Positions 1 through 6,509 of a stretch of 11,612 bases of DNA are shown here, piece by piece. The notes under the pieces were generated by a model. That model was not told the origin of the DNA, did no database searches, and saw only the letters and a list, made by a program, of their open reading frames with translations. This stretch comes from Flavobacterium psychrophilum (GTDB taxonomy: Bacteria > Bacteroidota > Bacteroidia > Flavobacteriales > Flavobacteriaceae), in the NCBI GenBank assembly GCA_945866505.1, contig CAMBHH010000108.1:1-11612 (forward strand), in the 5' to 3' direction. The position numbers and the translations under genes are program-made. Every line of letters starts with the position of its first letter. The stretch's first letter is position 1.

Positions 1-194
1 GTTTTGTCTAAAGTCTCGTCTAAAAGGCCAGAAGCATCGGCAGATGTGTCACTAATAAAATTTACCACAGCCACGTGACTCATAAAATCTTGAGAAATGA
101 CTAAATCTGCATTCGGTAAATCAGTGAAATTGCAACTGCTGATTATAAATCCTACCGATAGGATTGTCAATAATGAGTGAACTAATTTTTTCAT
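1..194 (-). CDS. N-terminal part of a lipoprotein, cut by the window edge
   Basis: Reading from ATG at 194 towards position 1 gives 64 residues and the frame stays open at the edge. The N-terminus is MKKLVHSLLTILSVGFIISS followed by Cys21: a charged start, a hydrophobic core and a lipobox (IISSC), so a signal-peptidase II lipoprotein is expected. The residue after Cys is Asn and no Asp +2 retention signal is present. The mature part begins NFTDLPNADLVISQDF and contains SHVAVVNFISD, which gives no recognisable domain. The gene starts 21 nt after the stop of the barrel gene on the same strand, so the two are probably co-transcribed from the promoter near 990-1040. A lipoprotein partner for the barrel protein is an inference from position only. 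Confidence 0.75.
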   Translation of the reverse strand, partial: MKKLVHSLLTILSVGFIISSCNFTDLPNADLVISQDFMSHVAVVNFISDTSADASGLLDETLDK

Positions 195-215
195 GATATT
201 CGTTTTTAATTGTTA

Positions 216-959
216 TTAAAATTTGTAGTTAAGATGAAGCATTACTGAAGGGATAAATGTGATCTGATCCATCCATTTTTGGAATTCGTTATTTTCCTTT
301 TCTATTTCCTCGAGAGGCAAAAGCGTTTTGGTGGCTGCAAAGTTAAAATCAGATTTCCCAAGAAAGTGACCGCCAATTTCGAAACCAAATCCAAAATTAC
401 GTTTTGGGATAGTTCTACCAAAACCAGTGGCGATATAAGGCGATATTCCAGACCATTTGGCATTAATGTTTATGTCACCAATTTGATCCTTTGTGATAAC
501 AATATCGCCATAATTCGAATCGCTTGCTGCTCCTACAACAATCGAAGTTTCGGTTTTAATTAGATAGGACAGACCTCCCACTAATTTGAAAGAGCTCTTT
601 TTAAAAGGCGAGTATTCTAGCAACAAGTCGATAGCTCGGTAATCAAAATCTGCATCAAGATTAACTTTTCGTTCGCCTAAAGTTATATTATCCCAAGTTT
701 GTCCGTAGGAGAATGTAGCTCCATTCAATCGCAAAGACAAATAATCGTTGAGTAACCGTCCGTAACCTAGTGCAAATCCCGGTAGTCCTCCATAAAGGGC
801 AACAGAGTTTTTTGCAATTTTTTCTTCGGATTGCCCCTCCGTTTTAACTTCTTGGTTTTCGGTTGTCTTTTTTTGTTCTATCTCTTTTTCTTGAGCTTTT
901 GCTGCTCCAGAAATCAAAATAAAAGCAAGAAAAAATAATTTAAGGGTTTTGATTTTCAT
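216..959 (-). CDS. Secreted outer-membrane beta-barrel-like protein
   Basis: The 247-residue product has a clear signal peptide (MKIKTLKLFFLAFILISGAA, cut after AKA at about residue 22). A Glu/Lys/Gln-rich linker follows to about residue 50. The rest alternates polar and hydrophobic residues with many Gly and aromatic residues, for example LYGGLPGFALGYGRLL, FKLVGGLSYLI and NFGFGFEIGGHFLG, and ends LHLNYKF. Alternating strands with a C-terminal Phe are the signature of small outer-membrane barrels. No enzymatic motif is visible and the specific function is unknown. It is first in a likely two-gene operon with the downstream lipoprotein. The start is supported by the signal peptide and by a promoter-like module whose -7 box lies about 30 nt upstream. 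The charged linker is longer than usual for simple barrel proteins. Confidence 0.8.
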   Translation of the reverse strand: MKIKTLKLFFLAFILISGAAKAQEKEIEQKKTTENQEVKTEGQSEEKIAKNSVALYGGLPGFALGYGRLLNDYLSLRLNGATFSYGQTWDNITLGERKVNLDADFDYRAIDLLLEYSPFKKSSFKLVGGLSYLIKTETSIVVGAASDSNYGDIVITKDQIGDININAKWSGISPYIATGFGRTIPKRNFGFGFEIGGHFLGKSDFNFAATKTLLPLEEIEKENNEFQKWMDQITFIPSVMLHLNYKF

Positions 960-989
960 AAGTGTTCATTTTTAGGGGTTTAGTTTATA

Positions 990-1047
990 CAATGATAAGA
1001 ATTATATTCCATAAAAACATCCCTACAAATAGGGATTTTTCAATTAT
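990..1047 (-). promoter_or_regulatory. Operator and promoter module A, upstream of the barrel gene
   Basis: An 18-bp perfect inverted repeat, ATCCCTACAAATAGGGAT, occupies 1019-1036 (7-bp arms, 4-nt spacer). Read on the minus strand it is preceded by TTGAAAA and followed by GTTTT. A -7 box TATCATTG (one mismatch to TAnnTTTG) lies at 990-997, starting 21 nt after the conserved GGGATG. The dyad edge at 1018 is 58 nt from the start codon. The same arrangement recurs at 7180-7236 and 10542-10598. An activator site is the preferred reading. A plus-strand intrinsic terminator is the alternative, because T residues follow the stem, but no plus-strand gene ends here. Confidence 0.6.
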
Positions 1048-1220
1048 TTTGGGGTTTGCGGTTTTTAGTTTTAAACGCTGCCAATCCCAATATTGATATG
1101 GACTCACGGGGTTTTCCAACCTGGAATCCAAATTGTTATTTTTAAAAAACAAGAATTGTCTTTCAAAAAAAAATCTAAAAATAGGAGTTTTTCATAATTT
1201 TTATTTCAAATTGAACCCTA
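1015..1220 (-). repeat. Diverged duplicate of an upstream regulatory region, copy A
   Basis: This stretch aligns over about 200 bp with 7206-7408. Matching blocks, in order, are the dyad with its flank (TTTTTCAATTATTT after it on the plus strand), a block CAATCCCAATA...GGACTCA..GGGTTTT (about 1082-1115), a block GAATTGTCT (1153-1161) followed by a degenerate second dyad at 1171-1194, and AACCCTAT near 1213-1220. Neither copy has an open reading frame shared with the other, so what is conserved is probably non-coding regulatory sequence. Confidence 0.55.
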
Positions 1221-1771
1221 TATAGTGGGGCGCCAATCATCAAATTTGAAACTTCGTTAATTATTAATTAGTTGATGTTATAGTTCTAAGAGAAAAACTC
1301 AAAATGAATTGTGCCTATGGCAATATCGCTTTATTTACAAGTTCCTTAGGAACAGACCATTTAAGGCAACGTGCCGAAAGCTTTCGGGATTAATCCTTCG
1401 CATAATAAGTGATACATTTCATATCACCCAACAAAAAAAGGAACGAAAAAATTTTTACAAATCCTCTCAGAATTGAGATCCTCGCTTTTAACAGTGTCGA
1501 GTTGAGCGAGAGAAAATTGCAAATTAGAAGCTCCGAAAAAATCCATTTGTCTTGGTGATGCTTTTATTTATTTGTAATTACCAATCAAGTAAGGAATTCT
1601 TCACTCGATAACAATCTATTGTTTAAAACTCATAGTGAAAATTTAATAAAAAAAGAGATAAACTTTCATACTACTATCCAGGGGTAATAAGTCTATTTCA
1701 ACTATTTAATTGTACAATTTTAGAGGAAATAGTAAAAATTATTAAAAATTTAATAGCCTTTTTTACAATTG
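1201..1771. other. Gene-free stretch with several palindromes
   Basis: I see no supportable gene here. Short inverted repeats are present: TGCCTATGGCA at 1312-1322, GTTCCTTAGGAAC at 1341-1353, the perfect 14-mer CCGAAAGCTTTCGG at 1374-1387, TCTCA-GAAT-TGAGA at 1465-1478, and CTCGCT paired with AGCGAG across 1481-1510. None is followed by a convincing T-tract. They resemble dispersed intergenic repeats of Bacteroidota more than a defined element. The rest is AT-rich and featureless. Confidence 0.4.
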
Positions 1772-1864
1772 CTATTGGCACTCCTTTTTGAATCGTCTTC
1801 GACAATCTTTGCAAAATAGCACAATCGAATTATTGCTGTGCAACTCCTCTTTTTTGAAATACAT
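1772..1864 (-). CDS. Possible 30-residue Cys-rich peptide
   Basis: A short frame from ATG at 1864 to TAG at 1772 encodes 30 residues beginning MYFKKEELHSNNSIVLF and ending in a basic segment with CKDC and a third Cys near the end (CKDCRRRFKKEC). It begins 25 nt after the stop of the hydrolase gene on the same strand. The CxxC pair plus one more Cys and the Arg/Lys cluster look like half of a zinc ribbon, so it could bind metal or nucleic acid, or be the tail of a lost larger gene. Frames this short arise often by chance in AT-rich DNA, so this is a weak call. Confidence 0.25.
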   Translation of the reverse strand: MYFKKEELHSNNSIVLFCKDCRRRFKKECQ

Positions 1865-1889
1865 TATACTAGTTTACTGCTTTATAATT

Positions 1890-2573
1890 TCAACATAAAG
1901 TCAAAATTCCTGTATTTTTCGTTACAGCACAATTAGAAGGCAGTGCTATTATCCTCACACAATCGGGTACTTTTATATAGTCTGGTCTGCGGGCAATATA
2001 TAACCTCGATTTAAGAATTCGAGTGATGCAAACTGTGTCGTTTTCATTACCACCTAGAACATGATAACAATCCTTATCCTCACCAATATACAAACCTAAA
2101 TGACCTGCTTTTTTTCCGGTTTCGGCAAGGCGAATAAAAATTAGAACATCGCCAAACATTGGTACCGATGCTTCAGTACCAAAATTACCCCAATTAAGAG
2201 GAAGAAGCGGTTCTTTAACTGATTCTTCGCCAGAATTGTGAGCCACTATACCCATAAACAGGCCACACCAGGGTACAAGGTGACCGTCGGTAATAAATTT
2301 TAAATTTTGTCCGAATATATGATGTGAATCTGTACTGGAATGGTTGCTTACAAATTCGTCAAGATCTGTTTTGTCATAATGATGATCCAAATTACAATCA
2401 TAAAAATCTCTTACATCGACCCGCAAAATGTTTCCCCATAATCTAATTACTGGGTTGTTTGGGTCATGATAATTGTTTTTAACGCCATAAAATTGAAGTG
2501 CTTCCTCTACCATTTTGGGTACTGGCGCAGTTTTAAGCCAGGTGTAGATTCCCTGTAAATTTTCTTTACTCAT
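1890..2573 (-). CDS. TIGR02594-type NlpC/P60-like (CHAP-fold) cysteine hydrolase
   Basis: The 227-residue product carries the hallmarks of the TIGR02594 family, a phage- and prophage-associated branch of papain-like peptidoglycan hydrolases. These are PWCGLFMG with the candidate nucleophile Cys103, FGDVLIFIR at 140-148, GHLGLYIGE with the candidate His158, and the characteristic LGGNENDTVCITR at 173-185. Residues 1-95 are an extension rich in His and Asp (NLDHHYDKTDLDEF), and the C-terminal 40 residues are also outside the core. The expected activity is amide-bond cleavage in cell-wall peptides. There is no signal peptide, so it would need lysis, a holin or a specialised secretion route to reach the wall. 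No holin, spanin or phage structural gene is nearby. It stands alone or with the small downstream frame. The family call is firm; the target and role (lysin or injected effector) are not. Confidence 0.8.
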   Translation of the reverse strand: MSKENLQGIYTWLKTAPVPKMVEEALQFYGVKNNYHDPNNPVIRLWGNILRVDVRDFYDCNLDHHYDKTDLDEFVSNHSSTDSHHIFGQNLKFITDGHLVPWCGLFMGIVAHNSGEESVKEPLLPLNWGNFGTEASVPMFGDVLIFIRLAETGKKAGHLGLYIGEDKDCYHVLGGNENDTVCITRILKSRLYIARRPDYIKVPDCVRIIALPSNCAVTKNTGILTLC

Positions 2574-3020
2574 TGTGTAGGTTTTTAGGTTAAACTTGGG
2601 GTGATTATACTTAAAAAATATATAAATAATAAAATTAGCAAATAAAAAAGATATAAAACTAACTTCAAATAGATATTTTTCAATTACTTTTAAATCGATT
2701 GCTTAATTTGGTTAAAACGTAATAAAGTTAGTAAATATGGGGTCTTAACTAATTTTTGCCGAATCCAAAAGAATTTTTTATAAAGAAAACCAGAAATAAT
2801 CAGCAAATAAAACACCTCAGATTTGAACTTTTTATGGTTATTTTATCTAAAATAAAAACAATTTATGCTCAAATTCTAATTCAAACTGCCTTAAAAATTA
2901 GCAATTCTTCACAACTGAATTTGTAATTACAAATGAAATTTTAATTATATTAACTTATAGTTGTTTTTCTGATTAAACCTTTCAAAAAATCAAATCAATC
3001 TAATTGTTGCTTCTTAACAA
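2574..3020. other. Gene-free AT-rich stretch
   Basis: No gene or RNA is supportable here. It separates the hydrolase start from the plus-strand MNT-HEPN remnant and must contain the hydrolase promoter on the minus strand. TATATTTT-like sequence near 2615-2625 is a weak -7 candidate. The shared dyad found at 1019, 7210 and 10572 is absent. Confidence 0.4.
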
Positions 3021-3023
3021 AAC

Positions 3024-3269
3024 AAACCGTTTTGAAAGGATAGGTGTTTGGTTCCGTAGGTAGAGGTGCTGCAAACGAAAATAGCGATATAGATTTATTG
3101 GTTGGTTTGTACTATAGTCAACCCATCGATTTGGATTTTATTTAAATCCTATTAGACTTACAAGAATTGCATTCTAAAAAAGTAGATTTAGTTTCGTGCA
3201 GCAAGAGATTTATCAAAACAAATAAGTCACTTTTTTGACAAAGAAAAAAAACCAATTTATACAAGATGA
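3024..3269 (+). pseudogene. Decayed MNT-type nucleotidyltransferase antitoxin (mntA-like)
   Basis: Joining frames gives KPFERIGV, then VFGSVGRGAANENSDIDLLV (3044-3103). This holds the minimal nucleotidyltransferase signature GSxxRG followed by SDID, whose acidic residues bind catalytic metal. It continues as DLQELHSKKVDLVS and, after another shift, FDKEKKPIYTR ending at TGA 3267-3269. In intact MNT-HEPN pairs this protein adenylylates and so neutralises the HEPN toxin. Here the frame breaks near 3033-3048, stops at TAA 3143-3145, and shifts again near 3225-3237. The upstream end is not recognisable. It is the only plus-strand coding signal in the window, and the HEPN remnant follows directly, as in functional pairs. 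Confidence 0.75.
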
Positions 3270-3480
3270 TTAGGCAATAAAGTTCGTTTGCTTCATATTA
3301 TTGATGCCATTAATGAAATTGAAAGCTATATTCGAGATTATAATTTAGAAACTTTTTGTCAATAATTCAACGATGTTTAATTCAAGTTTAAATCAAATAG
3401 AAATTATTGGCGAAGCTAGTAATCACTTGTCGGAAGATTTATTGATTGAAAACCCTAGCATTCTTTAGACGAGAATTACC
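3266..3480 (+). pseudogene. Decayed HEPN toxin (hepT-like, DUF86 family), truncated
   Basis: The frame starting near 3273 reads NKVRLLHIIDAINEIESYI then DYNLETF, and after a stop and shift near 3361 it reads LNQIEIIGEASNHLSE, DLLIENPSI and TRIT. This matches the order of DUF86/HepT proteins: an LxHIL-type first helix, a xQIEIIGEA helix and a P-x-I-P-W-x-x-I turn. The expected Trp codon is TAG (3467-3469), consistent with a point mutation. The similarity ends at about 3480, just before the RxxxxH ribonuclease motif should appear, so the toxin's active site is missing. The position right behind the MNT remnant supports the identification. It cannot make a functional toxin. Confidence 0.75.
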
Positions 3481-3566
3481 TCTACCTCCCAGACCCATCC
3501 AAAGTAAGGGATTTCTATAGGTGAAATTATACTGTTAATTAACACCATCAGGGATGTTTTTGTTTG

Positions 3567-4082
3567 TTATGATGACAACGTTTCCACCAAATTCCCTATG
3601 GCATAAGGCACACTATACTGTCTATTGGGATCTTGCCATTTATACCTTGAGTGGCAAAAACCTAACTTATGACACCATTCGTGAGCAAAATGACCTGCCA
3701 ATTGGCTTTCGCTTGCTGCTTCAAAAAACATTTGATTGGTGTGAACCCAATCTTCTTCTGGCAAACCCTTTCCTTTGGTTTTGTCTATATCCCCTGAATA
3801 TAAAGATAAATACAACTCGATGGTAGCCGTTTTGTCTTTCGCTATCTCTACATTGGGATTCATAATGAAATGATAGACATGGTCATTGTTGTATTTCTCA
3901 AAAGTAGAAAACCAGTTTTTCTTATAACTAAATCCTGTTTTTCCTTGAATTGTAAATGCTAACACTTGGTACCTAAAAACTTTTGAATTCAAGACCTTTT
4001 CCATTTTTTTGACAGCGTTACTTATTTTCTGAAGTTGTATTTCAGAATAATTTTGGGTTTTAATTATTTTTACTTCTAGCAT
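3567..4082 (-). CDS. Small protein with a metzincin-type zinc motif (putative metalloprotease)
   Basis: The 171-residue product contains HEWCHKLGFCH at 134-144, an exact HExxHxxGxxH motif. His134, His138 and His144 would bind zinc and Glu135 would be the general base. The motif sits in a helix-like segment (ESQLAGHFAHEWCHKLGF). The N-terminal part (residues 1-100) looks like mixed strands and helices, with LEVKIIKT and ATIELYLSLY. No signal peptide, propeptide or membrane segment is seen. A Met-turn, normal for metzincins, is not evident: only 27 residues follow the motif and none is Met. The protein is therefore either a minimal or divergent zinc protease, or a shortened one. It follows the helical-protein gene on the same strand. 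No family name can be given from sight. Motif certain, activity inferred. Confidence 0.7.
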   Translation of the reverse strand: MLEVKIIKTQNYSEIQLQKISNAVKKMEKVLNSKVFRYQVLAFTIQGKTGFSYKKNWFSTFEKYNNDHVYHFIMNPNVEIAKDKTATIELYLSLYSGDIDKTKGKGLPEEDWVHTNQMFFEAASESQLAGHFAHEWCHKLGFCHSRYKWQDPNRQYSVPYAIGNLVETLSS

Positions 4083-4099
4083 AATTTTGTCTTCGTTTT

Positions 4100-4207
4100 T
4101 TATTGGTTTACTTCCATTGTAATAAATAAACCTTCTTCTGTTTGTCTTAAATACCTTGTCGGAATAATACCAAAAAGGGTGATTGTATCGTTGTTTTGGG
4201 GAAACCC
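4100..4207 (-). pseudogene. Coding-like tail after the stop of the displaced beta-domain
   Basis: Directly after the TAA at 4208-4210 the same frame continues without interruption for 35 codons to TAA at 4100-4102. It reads GFPQNNDTITLFGIIPTRYL and ends QTEEGLFITMEVNQ. The composition is protein-like and there is no plausible start codon of its own apart from an internal Met near the end. It may be the original C-terminus of the upstream gene, cut off by a nonsense mutation, or the end of another degraded gene. It ends 17 nt before the start of the metzincin-like gene. Confidence 0.3.
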
Positions 4208-4438
4208 TTAAACTGGTTCTAGCGCGATGACTAATTCCTTTGTTTCGCCATCTATAATGTAAAAGGAAACGCTTTTAGTGGTATAATTGGGATGCCTAAT
4301 CCTAACTTGATGAGAGTCTGTAACTAAGTTTTGTATCGCATTAAAGCCTTTTTTGCTAGAAACTAGGGTTATTCCTTCTCCTATTTTTACAAGATTGGTA
4401 TTAGATTTTGGTTTGGATATTATTGTTTTTATGATATT
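4208..4438 (-). pseudogene. Frame-displaced C-terminal beta-sandwich domain of the upstream helical-protein gene
   Basis: In the frame one nucleotide off from the 4437-5108 gene, about 76 residues read NIIKTIISKPKSNTNLVKIG, then ITLVSSKKGF, HQVRIRHPNYTTKSVSFYII, and finally DGETKELVIALEPV. This resembles a carboxypeptidase-regulatory-like (CnaB/Ig-type) module, in which a GxYxLxxxHPGYxxxxxxVxVxxGxTxxLxxxL pattern is typical. Upstream of 4438 this frame is only the shadow of the helical gene. Omitting one T at 4439 would join it in frame to give a product of about 299 residues. Helical domain plus regulatory-like tail is an arrangement I recall from related Bacteroidota proteins. Confidence 0.55.
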
Positions 4439-5108
4439 AATTGTTATACTCAACGCATTGGGCTGATGTACAATTGAGAGCTCTGACAACAGCATAAATT
4501 TCGGCAAATTGGGGCTGAGTAGCGATAAGTCCCACAATAAGATGGTCGAGGCTGGCTTCAAGGAATGAGATTGCCTCCGAGAGCAAAGCCGCAATTTTAT
4601 CGGTAGCAGATTTCTGTTTGTCAATGGTTTCGTTTTGTTTTTTTACTAGGATGCCAAAATCAGGACTAGCTGTCAATAAGTTTGCTAGCGTTGTTGCTGT
4701 AACGCCAAAGGGAGCTAAATGAACCAGTTCCGAAGTTGCTACTCGATGTAAGTTGGCAATTGCACCTATTAATTCGACTTCACTAAACCGCTCAAAATCA
4801 GTATATGATAAGTTTACTCTGTAATACAAATCATTTTTACCTGTAATAACAGCATAGGCGCGTATGGCTGCGCTTAAAACTATTCCCTTATTTTGAAGGA
4901 TGATTCTATAGTTGGCTTTGTCACTGTTTATGCAGCTTTGAGTGCGCATTTGTACTGCTATTTGTGCAGCTATTAAATCAATTTTAGAGGATAATTGTAT
5001 TTTGGCTTCATTAATAGGAGTAGCAGCATTCCAAATTGTGGGATTGTCCTCAAAATGGTTTTCTATGGATAGTAGCATGTTATACTGTTCTATTTGTAAT
5101 TTTTGCAT
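4437..5108 (-). CDS. Helical protein of unknown function, probably truncated by a frameshift
   Basis: The frame from ATG at 5108 gives 223 residues ending AQCVEYNN. It is almost entirely helix-forming, with repeated segments such as LSSKIDLIAAQIAVQMRTQ, LLSEAISFLEASLDHLIV and QFAEIYAVVRAL. No signal peptide, membrane segment or catalytic motif is visible. From memory, helical proteins of about this size are common in Bacteroidota and often carry a C-terminal carboxypeptidase-regulatory-like domain. That domain is present here in another frame just after the stop (4208-4438), so a +1 nt insertion near 4437-4440 probably broke the gene. It is followed on the same strand by the metzincin-like gene and preceded by another small helical-protein gene and a barrel gene. 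A role as structural or cargo protein is possible but unproven. Confidence 0.65.
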   Translation of the reverse strand: MQKLQIEQYNMLLSIENHFEDNPTIWNAATPINEAKIQLSSKIDLIAAQIAVQMRTQSCINSDKANYRIILQNKGIVLSAAIRAYAVITGKNDLYYRVNLSYTDFERFSEVELIGAIANLHRVATSELVHLAPFGVTATTLANLLTASPDFGILVKKQNETIDKQKSATDKIAALLSEAISFLEASLDHLIVGLIATQPQFAEIYAVVRALNCTSAQCVEYNN

Positions 5109-5244
5109 TGGATAAAAAATTATGGGTAACGATTTTATTTTTTGATGTCTATTTTTAAAATAAGGTTTACTTCTGTTCTAAGTTATTGTTATACTATTGT
5201 TTGATATTTTCTTACTATAAAACCTCGTTTATTGGTCAAATAGT

Positions 5245-5276
5245 AACCCTAACTGGGTTGAACCCTGACTGGGTTG
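5245..5276. repeat. Two tandem 16-bp palindromic units
   Basis: AACCCTAACTGGGTTG (5245-5260) is followed at once by AACCCTGACTGGGTTG (5261-5276). They differ at one base, and each has AACCC/GGGTT inverted arms. The same core occurs as AACCCTGTCAGGGTT at 7481-7495. It lies between the barrel gene at 5313 and the helical gene at 5108, so it would form a hairpin in a shared transcript. It resembles dispersed AACCCTG-type palindromes that I recall from Bacteroidota intergenic DNA. Confidence 0.6.
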
Positions 5277-5312
5277 ATAAGGATTGCCTAGCAAGATTAT
5301 TATCAATAGTCT

Positions 5313-6116
5313 CTATTTAAAAGGATTGTTATCAAGTCTAAATGAAATACCTACAAATGGATTAAACCTATATTGTTTCGTAACTAAATTTTCTGTAGTT
5401 AAAGCTGTATCAACTTCTTGTCCAATATTATAGGTTGAATTTAGTTTTTCTTGTTGGTGAAAAGCTACTCCACTGGTTAAAATTATATTTTGTCCAATCC
5501 CTAATGAAATTCCTGTAAAAACAGATATTTTTTCCAAGTCAAACCCAATACCGCCTGTATAACCAAAAGATATGTCTTTTGATTTATCCAAAAATGTAAA
5601 CATTAAACTCGGAACATATTCTATCCGTTTTTCGCCCTTAAATTCTATTATTTTATAATTATTATCACCATTTTTAATGGTTTTATAGCTGTTTGGATTG
5701 GTTAGAAAAATCCCATTTGCCCCAAATGTTGAAGACCAACTCCATTTTGAAATACTCTTGAAAATATATTTTCTAGATATTGTATCATTATCTATTTTTA
5801 TAGTAAAGGTGTAAACAGTGTTATCGTTAAAATCTAAACTAAATACTTTTTGGGTAACTTCACTAAAAGCAGAAGTATCTTTATTCTTCCTTATAAGTGT
5901 GCTATCAGTTTCTAATTTTGGCATTGTTACATAATTTTTTTCCATTTTAAATGATGAAATTCTATCAAATTTATTTATTGTGAGTATATAAGCTCCTTTT
6001 TTTAAAATAATTTCCGAAGATTTAACTGAACTTAATGGATCAATTTCTAATGAACTTTGGCTAAATACTATTATTGAATTTAACAACATTCCTATAATCA
6101 ATATTAACTTTCTCAT
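5313..6116 (-). CDS. Secreted, probably outer-membrane barrel protein of unknown function
   Basis: The 267-residue product starts with a signal peptide (MRKLILIIGMLLNSIIVFSQ, cut just before or after Gln20). Residues 21-125 look like a periplasmic beta-rich domain with KKGAYILTINKF and VYTFTIKIDNDTI. From about residue 130 onward the sequence has the amphipathic strand pattern of an outer-membrane barrel: WSWSSTFGANGIFLT, ISFGYTGGIGFDL, ISVFTGISLGIGQNIILTSG and FNPFVGISFRLDN. The last residues are NNPFK, so there is no terminal aromatic. No conserved motif gives a function. The gene is preceded by the 21-bp repeat array and followed 200 nt later by the helical-protein gene on the same strand. 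Localisation is reasonably firm and function unknown. It could display or anchor products of the neighbouring genes. Confidence 0.75.
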   Translation of the reverse strand: MRKLILIIGMLLNSIIVFSQSSLEIDPLSSVKSSEIILKKGAYILTINKFDRISSFKMEKNYVTMPKLETDSTLIRKNKDTSAFSEVTQKVFSLDFNDNTVYTFTIKIDNDTISRKYIFKSISKWSWSSTFGANGIFLTNPNSYKTIKNGDNNYKIIEFKGEKRIEYVPSLMFTFLDKSKDISFGYTGGIGFDLEKISVFTGISLGIGQNIILTSGVAFHQQEKLNSTYNIGQEVDTALTTENLVTKQYRFNPFVGISFRLDNNPFK

Positions 6117-6236
6117 AATTTCTATTTTTTTAATTCCGCTTACTCTTGTTCAGGAATTTCAGCTAGCGCCTTTTTGTTAATGCCTTGTTTTTGTTAATTG
6201 CTTTGCTATTTAAATTGCCATGCAAATTTTAAGTTC

Positions 6237-6509
6237 AATAGTCTTCCTTAGGGTTCCTTACCCTACAATGGGGTTCTAGAGTGTTCCTAAGGGGTTCGTA
6301 ACACCAAATTTGGGGTTAAAGACTGTTCCGTTGCGGTTTTTAACTACTATTTTGGGGTTCGGAACCCTAAAATTGGGGTTGGCAACCGTAAATTTTGGAT
6401 TAGGAACCCCAAGCTATATATTCAGAACCCCAAATTATATATTTAGTACCTCAAATTTTATATTTAAGAGCCCGCCTAAGGGGTGTTTTTGTCGCTCGAT
6501 GGAGTTCTA
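6237..6509. repeat. Tandem array of about 13 degenerate 21-bp palindromic units
   Basis: Successive 21-bp units start at 6258, 6279, 6300, 6321, 6342, 6363, 6384, 6405, 6426, 6447, 6468 and 6489, with a poorer unit at 6237. The core is close to AACCCTAAAATTGGGGTT, which is nearly self-complementary, plus a 3-nt spacer. Units at 6405-6467 have AT-rich right halves (AACCCCAAATTATATATTT). Because 21 is a multiple of 3, heptapeptide periodicity appears on both strands, for example TVNFGLG-TPSYIFR on plus and VANPNFR-VPNPKIV on minus. Such frames are by-products of the repeat. The units at 6468 and 6489 lie inside the 3' end of the 6476-6952 gene. The array separates that gene from the barrel gene at 6116. 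Confidence 0.8.

Noticed and set aside
3554..3826. A plus-strand frame opposite the metzincin-like gene
   Set aside because: It lies antisense to a gene with a strong catalytic motif and has no recognisable features.
4439..4624. N-terminal part of the minus-strand frame that overlaps the helical-protein gene
   Set aside because: Its composition (MTNRNLLPIKLRLCSRRQ) is a shadow of the helical gene. Only the part beyond the frameshift looks like real protein.
6171..6201. Direct repeat TTTTTGTTAATGC and TTTTTGTTAATTGC upstream of the barrel gene at 6116
   Set aside because: It is only two short AT-rich copies and could be chance. No promoter box at a sensible distance supports an operator.
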